Source: Bacteroidaceae bacterium (GTDB lineage Bacteria > Bacteroidota > Bacteroidia > Bacteroidales > Bacteroidaceae). Taken from it: a stretch of DNA of 15,327 nt. The position numbers and the translations under genes were made by a program. Positions 7,373 through 12,424 of the stretch are shown one piece after another. The notes beneath the pieces are model-generated. The model had not been told where the DNA came from. It searched no databases and saw only the letters and a list, made by a program, of their open reading frames with translations. The stretch spans positions 1-15,327 of the forward strand of contig JAEDIG010000057.1 in the NCBI GenBank assembly GCA_016292545.1. The letters run 5' to 3'. The stretch's first letter is position 1. Every line of letters begins with the position of its first letter.

Positions 7373-8407
7373 ATGTTTAGATTTGAGAATCCACAATATC
7401 TATATTTCATCGCGGTGCTGGTGGTGCTGGTGGCAGTGCGCTACTACACATCCTACCGGCGCAAGATAAAGATACGCAGGTATGGCGATCCCGCATTGGT
7501 GTATGAACTGTTTGAGGATGTATCGCGTGTGCGTCCGGAACTGAAGTTCTGGCTGGCCATAATGGCATTGCTTTCCTTCATCATTGCCCTTGCCCGTCCG
7601 CAGTATGGCACCCGGGTGGAAAAACAGGAACGCCAGGGTATCGAATGCATCATTGCCCTGGACGTGAGCAACTCCATGCTGGCAGAGGATGTAAAGCCCA
7701 ACCGACTGGAGAAGGCCAAGATGCTCGTGAGCAACATGGTGGACGAGATGAGCGATGACAAAGTGGGCCTGATTGTGTTTGCCGGACAGGCATTCACCCA
7801 GTTGCCCATTACCAGCGACTATGTGAGTGCCAAGATGTTTCTGGAAACCATATCGCCCAGCATGATGAGTGTGCAGGGTACCGACATAGCCACTGCCATC
7901 GACTTGGCCACCAAGAGCTTCACACAGCAAAAGAATGTCAGCCGAGCCGTGTTTGTCATTACCGATGGAGAAGACAACGAGGGCGGAGCAGAAGAAGCCG
8001 CCAAGGCTGCAGCCGAGATGGGTATTCACGTGTATATGTTAGGTGTGGGTAATCCGGCGGGTGCGCCCATCCCTGTGCCTGGCACCACTGACTATATAGT
8101 GGATGAGGACGGGCAGACCGTGATGTCGCGTCTCAATGAGGAAATGTGCCAGCAGATTGCCCAAAAGGGTAACGGTGCCTATATCTATGTGGACAACAGC
8201 AGTTCGGCTCAGAACAAGCTGTCGCAACAGCTTGAGAAATTGTCCAAGAGTGTGCTGGAGAGCCAGTCGTTCAGTGCTTACGACGAGCAGTTCCAGGGTT
8301 TCATTATCGTGGGTTTGCTCTTGCTGGCTTTGGACTTGTGTATCATTGCCCGCAGGAATTCCCCTACCAATTTCATACGTAAATTCATTAAGCTGATTAC
8401 AGGATGA
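7373..8407 (+). CDS. batB: BatB, membrane vWA-domain protein
   Basis: This is the second vWA protein of the pair, 344 residues from ATG 7373. An in-frame GTG at 7367 would add two residues, but MFRFENPQYLYF is the customary BatB N-terminus. Membrane helices are at about 9-25 and 60-76 (ending ALARPQ), with a third near the C-terminus (about 309-326). The vWA domain has an intact metal site: DVSNS (97-101) followed by MLAEDVKPNR, T170 (QGTDIATAID) and D198 (ITDGEDNEGG). It shares the MLAED(L/V)KPNR block and overall layout with BatA. The stop overlaps the batC start (ATGA), a sign of translational coupling. vWA domains normally mediate metal-dependent protein contacts, so it is likely a scaffold or partner-binding unit rather than an enzyme. 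Confidence 0.94.
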   Translation: MFRFENPQYLYFIAVLVVLVAVRYYTSYRRKIKIRRYGDPALVYELFEDVSRVRPELKFWLAIMALLSFIIALARPQYGTRVEKQERQGIECIIALDVSNSMLAEDVKPNRLEKAKMLVSNMVDEMSDDKVGLIVFAGQAFTQLPITSDYVSAKMFLETISPSMMSVQGTDIATAIDLATKSFTQQKNVSRAVFVITDGEDNEGGAEEAAKAAAEMGIHVYMLGVGNPAGAPIPVPGTTDYIVDEDGQTVMSRLNEEMCQQIAQKGNGAYIYVDNSSSAQNKLSQQLEKLSKSVLESQSFSAYDEQFQGFIIVGLLLLALDLCIIARRNSPTNFIRKFIKLITG

Positions 8408-9102
8408 AACATATTTATCTTCTACCATTGCTTATGGTGGGCTTTGTGCTGACCGCATCTGCCCAGACCGACCGCGACCATATCCGTCATGGGAACCGTC
8501 TGTTGCGCGACAGTATGTTTACGGATGCACAGGTGAAGTACCAGAAGGCTATTGAGGTGGACAATACCAGTGCCATTGCCCACTACAACCTGGGCTATAC
8601 GCTGATGATGCAGGGAAAGGCCGAGGATGCAATGAAAGAGTATGAGCAGGCAGCCCGGCTGGAAAAGAACAAGCAGCGTTTGTCGCAGATTTACCATAAT
8701 ATGGGAGTCATCAGCCAGGCTTCGCAAAAGTATGACCAGGCTGTGGCTTGTTACCGGCAGGCACTTCGGAACGACCCTACTCAGGACGACACCCGCTACA
8801 ATTATGCACTGAGCCTGTATCTGCTCAAGAAGAACCAGAACGGCCAGGACCAGCAAAACCAGCAGGAAGACGAGAACGGCCAGGACGAGAAGAACAAAAA
8901 GGACGAACAGCAACAACAAAAGCAAGACCAGCAAAATGAGGAACAGGAGCAGCAGAAAGAGCAACCTGATCCCAACAAGATGAGCAAGGAGAATGCTGAG
9001 CAGATGCTAAATGCTGCAATGCAGGACGAAAAAAACACTCAGGACAAGGTACACCAGGCCCAGCAACAACCCCAGCAGAAGCGACTCAGAAAACAGTGGT
9101 AG
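8404..9102 (+). CDS. batC: BatC, exported TPR protein with Gln/Glu/Lys-rich tail
   Basis: This 232-residue protein has a signal peptide (1-20, TASA before Q21), so it is probably periplasmic or membrane-associated. Three tetratricopeptide repeats are visible at about 25-57, 58-91 and 97-129, with typical positions such as AHYNLGYTLMMQGKAEDA and YHNMGVISQASQKYDQA. Residues about 140-190 are a highly polar low-complexity stretch of Gln, Asn, Asp, Glu and Lys. A helical segment (NKMSKENAEQMLNAAMQDE) and a basic end (KRLRKQW) follow. TPRs bind other proteins, so BatC may bridge Bat components. The start overlaps the batB stop by 4 bp. A 32-bp very AT-rich gap separates it from batD, the loosest of the junctions downstream of batB. 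Confidence 0.92.
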   Translation: MKHIYLLPLLMVGFVLTASAQTDRDHIRHGNRLLRDSMFTDAQVKYQKAIEVDNTSAIAHYNLGYTLMMQGKAEDAMKEYEQAARLEKNKQRLSQIYHNMGVISQASQKYDQAVACYRQALRNDPTQDDTRYNYALSLYLLKKNQNGQDQQNQQEDENGQDEKNKKDEQQQQKQDQQNEEQEQQKEQPDPNKMSKENAEQMLNAAMQDEKNTQDKVHQAQQQPQQKRLRKQW

Positions 9103-9134
9103 TCTTTAATCATATTGTGTATATATAATAATAT

Positions 9135-10949
9135 ATGTATAGATATCTAATTATATTACTCAGTCTTGTTTCCCTCTGTGTAAGGGGACAAGTGACCGTG
9201 CGCCTGCAGGCGCCTGCCCAGACGGAGGTGGGAAACCAGATACGTGTAAGTTATGTGGTGAACACCAGCGATGTGGATGATTTCAAGGTGGACAAGTTCC
9301 AGGGATTTGATGAACTGTATGGCCCCAGCACGAGCAAGCAGAGCAATTTCCAGATGGTGAACGGAAAAACCACCTCGTCGAGCAGCCTCACCTTTACGTA
9401 TGTGCTGATGGCTACGGAAGAAGGCACGTTCAAGCTGCCAGTTGCCAGCGTGCGGGTGGGAGGAAACACATATAGGAGCAAGGCACAGTCGATAGAGGTT
9501 TTGCCTGCATCTTCCCAGAACACCCAAGGTTCCCAGCAGGGACAGCAGGGCCGTATTCATCAGCCTCAGCAGCAGAGTCCCGTAAAGGCTTCGGAAGAGC
9601 TTTACATTACGGCCACTGCCTCTAAGACCCAAATCTATGAGCAGGAAGCCGTGCTGCTCACCTATAAACTCTACACACTGGTAAACATACAGCAGTTGGC
9701 GGGCGAGATGCCGCAACTGGACGGATTCCATGTGCAGGAGATTGATTCAAAGGCACAGATGAGCCTCAAGTATGAGCGTGTGAACGGGCGCAACTATGGC
9801 ACCACCGTATGGCGTCAGTATGTAATCTTCCCGCAGCGTTCAGGCAAGCTCACGATACCGTCTATTTCCTTTGAGGCACAAGTGGAGGTGCACAATGCCA
9901 GCATGGATCCCTTTGATGTGTTCTTTGGTGGAGGTTCTCTCACCCAGCTGGTAAAGCGCACCATCAAGGCTCCTGCATTGGAGATAGACGTGAAGCCGTT
10001 GCCGCAGCCCAAACCCGCCAACTTTAACGGGGCAGTGGGCGACTATACACTCAGCGGGTCGCTCACGCCTTCCGACATCAAGGCCAACGATGCAGCCACT
10101 CTGCGACTGGTGGTGAGCGGATATGGAAACATGAAACTGATGAAGGCACCCAAGGTGGATCTGCCCAAGGACTTTGAGGTGTACGACCCGAAGGTGGATG
10201 ACAAGACCTCCTATACGGCTCAGGGAGCGAAGGGAAATGTGGTGTATGATTATATCATCGTGCCTCGTCATGGGGGGGACTTTGCAGTACAGCCCGTAGA
10301 GTTCTGCTATTTCGACCCGCAGAAAGGTGACTACAAGACCCTGCATACCGACTCTTTCCATGTGCATGTGCAGAAGGTGCAAGGCGTCAGCTCGCATGCG
10401 GTTGTGGATCGTGAGGACTTGCAGGTGCTCGATAGCGACATCCATTTCATCAAGATGGGAAAGGCCGGAATCCGCCAATCAAACAGTCATTTTTGGGGCA
10501 GTATGCAGTGTGTTGTCTCATACGTGACTATATTTCTCATCTTCAGCGTATTGACACTGGCGTTCAGGCGTTATGCCAAACAAAATGCCAATCTGGCCTT
10601 CCAGCGTAACAAGAAAGCCAGCAAGGAGGCCGCTCGAAGGCTGAAGAATGCAGCTCGTCTGCTTAAGGCTGGTGAGGCAGGCCCCTTCTACGACGAGGTG
10701 TCGCGTGCACTGCTGGGCTATGCAGGAGACAAACTCAATCTGCACATGGCCGATCTTACACGTGAGAATGTGAAACAGGCACTCACTGAGCGTGGTGTGG
10801 ACGGAGAGTTGGTGGATTGTTATATCAATGTGGTGAACGAGTGTGAATTTGCCCGTTATGCACCCGGTGACCCCGTGGCAAATATGGAGAAAATATACAA
10901 GGAGGCATCTGATGCCCTCAATCGCCTCAATGGCGCGATAAAGAAATGA
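9135..10949 (+). CDS. batD: BatD, large envelope protein of the aerotolerance operon
   Basis: BatD has 604 residues. A signal peptide (about 1-18) is followed by a long extracytoplasmic region (about 20-455) of beta-rich modules opening VTVRLQAPAQTEVGNQIRVS, as is usual for BatD. This region includes a Gln/Ser-rich linker near 130-152. One membrane helix lies at about 459-480, followed by a basic turn (FRRYAKQ) and a cytoplasmic helical domain (about 485-604). Residues 518-600 of that domain share a pattern with the C-terminal part of the 358-residue protein encoded at 5253-6329. No catalytic motif is visible; the build suggests a signal-transmitting or scaffold protein linking outer modules to the cytoplasmic ATPase side. 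The stop overlaps the batE ATG (ATGA). The size is usual for the family. Confidence 0.93.
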   Translation: MYRYLIILLSLVSLCVRGQVTVRLQAPAQTEVGNQIRVSYVVNTSDVDDFKVDKFQGFDELYGPSTSKQSNFQMVNGKTTSSSSLTFTYVLMATEEGTFKLPVASVRVGGNTYRSKAQSIEVLPASSQNTQGSQQGQQGRIHQPQQQSPVKASEELYITATASKTQIYEQEAVLLTYKLYTLVNIQQLAGEMPQLDGFHVQEIDSKAQMSLKYERVNGRNYGTTVWRQYVIFPQRSGKLTIPSISFEAQVEVHNASMDPFDVFFGGGSLTQLVKRTIKAPALEIDVKPLPQPKPANFNGAVGDYTLSGSLTPSDIKANDAATLRLVVSGYGNMKLMKAPKVDLPKDFEVYDPKVDDKTSYTAQGAKGNVVYDYIIVPRHGGDFAVQPVEFCYFDPQKGDYKTLHTDSFHVHVQKVQGVSSHAVVDREDLQVLDSDIHFIKMGKAGIRQSNSHFWGSMQCVVSYVTIFLIFSVLTLAFRRYAKQNANLAFQRNKKASKEAARRLKNAARLLKAGEAGPFYDEVSRALLGYAGDKLNLHMADLTRENVKQALTERGVDGELVDCYINVVNECEFARYAPGDPVANMEKIYKEASDALNRLNGAIKK

Positions 10950-11722
10950 CAATTATACAAGCTATGTTAAGAAGAATATTATTCCTCACGCTCTGCCTCA
11001 TCTCGGCTTTTGCTCAGGCAGAGGTGTCTACCGACAGTATAAAGGCCCAGGCCGACAGTGCCTATACCCATGAGCAGTACGATCAGGCGATTGCGCTCTA
11101 CAGCCAACTGGCCGAACAGGGAGAGAGTGCCGTTGTATATTATAACCTTGGATGCGCGTATTATCGCAAGGGTGACATTGCTCACAGCATACTGTGGCAT
11201 GAGCGTGCCACATTGCTCGATCCGGGCAATGCCGATATCGCTTACAACCTGCAGTTGCTGCGCGACAAGACGATAGACCGCATTGAACCCATCCATGAAT
11301 TCTTCTTGTTCCAGCTTTGGCATGATGTGGTGAATCTCATGTCCACCGACACTTGGGCCATTATGGCATTGGTTTGTTTTGGCCTGGCCTTGGCTACGCT
11401 GGCCTGGTTCTTGTTCTCAAGCCGCATGTCGGTTCGTAGGATGGGACTTTATTCCTGCATCATATTCTTCCTGCTGACAGTCTTGGGCAATGTGTGTGCC
11501 TATCAGCAGCATGAAAAGGTGAAGAACCGCACTTCTGGTGTGATTGTAGCTTCGTCTGTCACTGTCAAGAGCACGCCCTCGGACAGCGGAAACGATCTGT
11601 TCGTGATTCATGAGGGAACACGGCTGGATGTGCAGGACGACAGCATGAAGGAGTGGGCCGAGATACGTATCTCTGACGGCAAGGTGGGCTGGGTGCCCAA
11701 GAAATCTTTTGAACGTATCTAA
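10946..11722 (+). CDS. batE: BatE, TPR and SH3-like envelope protein
   Basis: This 258-residue protein starts with a signal peptide (RRILFLTLCLISAFAQA, cleavage after about A25). A TPR region (about 33-105) contains AYTHEQYDQAIALYSQLAEQ and VVYYNLGCAYYRKGD. Two membrane helices (about 137-158 and 167-187) are joined by a basic loop (SSRMSVRR). The C-terminal bacterial SH3-like domain (about 197-258) contains VTVKSTPSDSGNDLFVIHEG and WAEIRISDGKVGWVPKKSF. The signal peptide and the basic loop put both the TPRs and the SH3-like domain on the periplasmic side. SH3b domains often contact cell-wall peptides or proteins. The ATG at 10946 overlaps the batD stop; an alternative ATG at 10964 would place the signal peptide directly at the N-terminus and is nearly as plausible. 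Confidence 0.92.
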   Translation: MTIIQAMLRRILFLTLCLISAFAQAEVSTDSIKAQADSAYTHEQYDQAIALYSQLAEQGESAVVYYNLGCAYYRKGDIAHSILWHERATLLDPGNADIAYNLQLLRDKTIDRIEPIHEFFLFQLWHDVVNLMSTDTWAIMALVCFGLALATLAWFLFSSRMSVRRMGLYSCIIFFLLTVLGNVCAYQQHEKVKNRTSGVIVASSVTVKSTPSDSGNDLFVIHEGTRLDVQDDSMKEWAEIRISDGKVGWVPKKSFERI

Positions 11723-11731
11723 CGCAAACGG

Positions 11732-12424
11732 ATGAACGAGATGATGGATTATCTGTATCAACTGGATGTAGAGGTGCTGCAATGTATCAACAATGCAGGC
11801 AATGCGGTGGCGAGCGAGTTTATGTGGTATGTAACCAAGACTGCGCCCTGGATTCCCTTCTTTGCTTCGTTGCTGATGTGTCTGGCCGACAAGCGTTCGG
11901 TGAGGTGTTTCGGACTGGCTCTTCTCCTGCTGATTTTGCTGGTTACAATCACCGACCAGACTGCCAGCGGCCTGTGCAAGCCGTTGTTCCATCGTCTGCG
12001 ACCCACCCATGAGCCCTGTCTCAGCCACATCGTGGTGCCTATCCATGACTATCGGGGAGGCATGTATGGTTTTTTTTCCAGTCATGCAGCCAATACTTTC
12101 GGTGTAGCCACCTTCCTTTCCCTGCTTTTCCGTAGGCGCATCTTTGCGGTCACGCTTTTTGCATGGGCCATCCTGTGTAGCCTTTCGCGTGTGTATCTGG
12201 GTGTGCATTACCCCAGCGACATCCTTGTGGGTATGCTGTTCGGCATGTTTGCAGGCAAGTTGCTCTATCGCTTTTTCCAGCGGGCGTGCGTTAGGTATGC
12301 CTTCTTTAGGGAGGAACGGCCCTCGTTTCCGGCCATTCCTTTCCCTTGGCTGCCTGCAGTTGTTTTTGTGTGCACATGCATCCTTGCATGGCTTTTGGCG
12401 TTCATAGAATATGGGAGCAGGTGA
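11732..12424 (+). CDS. PAP2-family membrane lipid phosphatase
   Basis: This 230-residue multi-pass protein carries all three signatures of the PAP2 acid phosphatase superfamily. KPLFHRLRP (83-91) fits KX6RP. FFSSHAANTFG (114-124) corresponds to PSGH, with catalytic H118. SRVYLGVHYPSD (152-163) fits SRX5HX3D, with H159 and D163. Hydrophobic stretches at about 36-52, 59-76, 124-133, 138-152, 163-180 and 206-226 support a polytopic inner-membrane protein. Related enzymes remove phosphate from undecaprenyl pyrophosphate, phosphatidylglycerol phosphate or lipid A; the sequence does not tell which. It lies 9 bp after batE and could be read with the operon. Its last 14 bp overlap the following sensor gene. 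An eight-T run lies at 12070-12077 inside the coding region. ATG codons at 11741 and 11744 would be alternative starts. Confidence 0.92.
   Translation: MNEMMDYLYQLDVEVLQCINNAGNAVASEFMWYVTKTAPWIPFFASLLMCLADKRSVRCFGLALLLLILLVTITDQTASGLCKPLFHRLRPTHEPCLSHIVVPIHDYRGGMYGFFSSHAANTFGVATFLSLLFRRRIFAVTLFAWAILCSLSRVYLGVHYPSDILVGMLFGMFAGKLLYRFFQRACVRYAFFREERPSFPAIPFPWLPAVVFVCTCILAWLLAFIEYGSR

Noticed and set aside
10272..10278. Run of seven G in batD as a phase-variation tract
   Set aside because: It is only seven bases, in a conserved coding frame without other signs of switching. A similar seven-C run at 4762-4768 in the DUF58 gene was rejected for the same reason.
12070..12077. Eight-T run in the PAP2 gene as a terminator or frameshift
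   Set aside because: The frame continues through the catalytic motifs on both sides, and no G/C-rich hairpin precedes the run.
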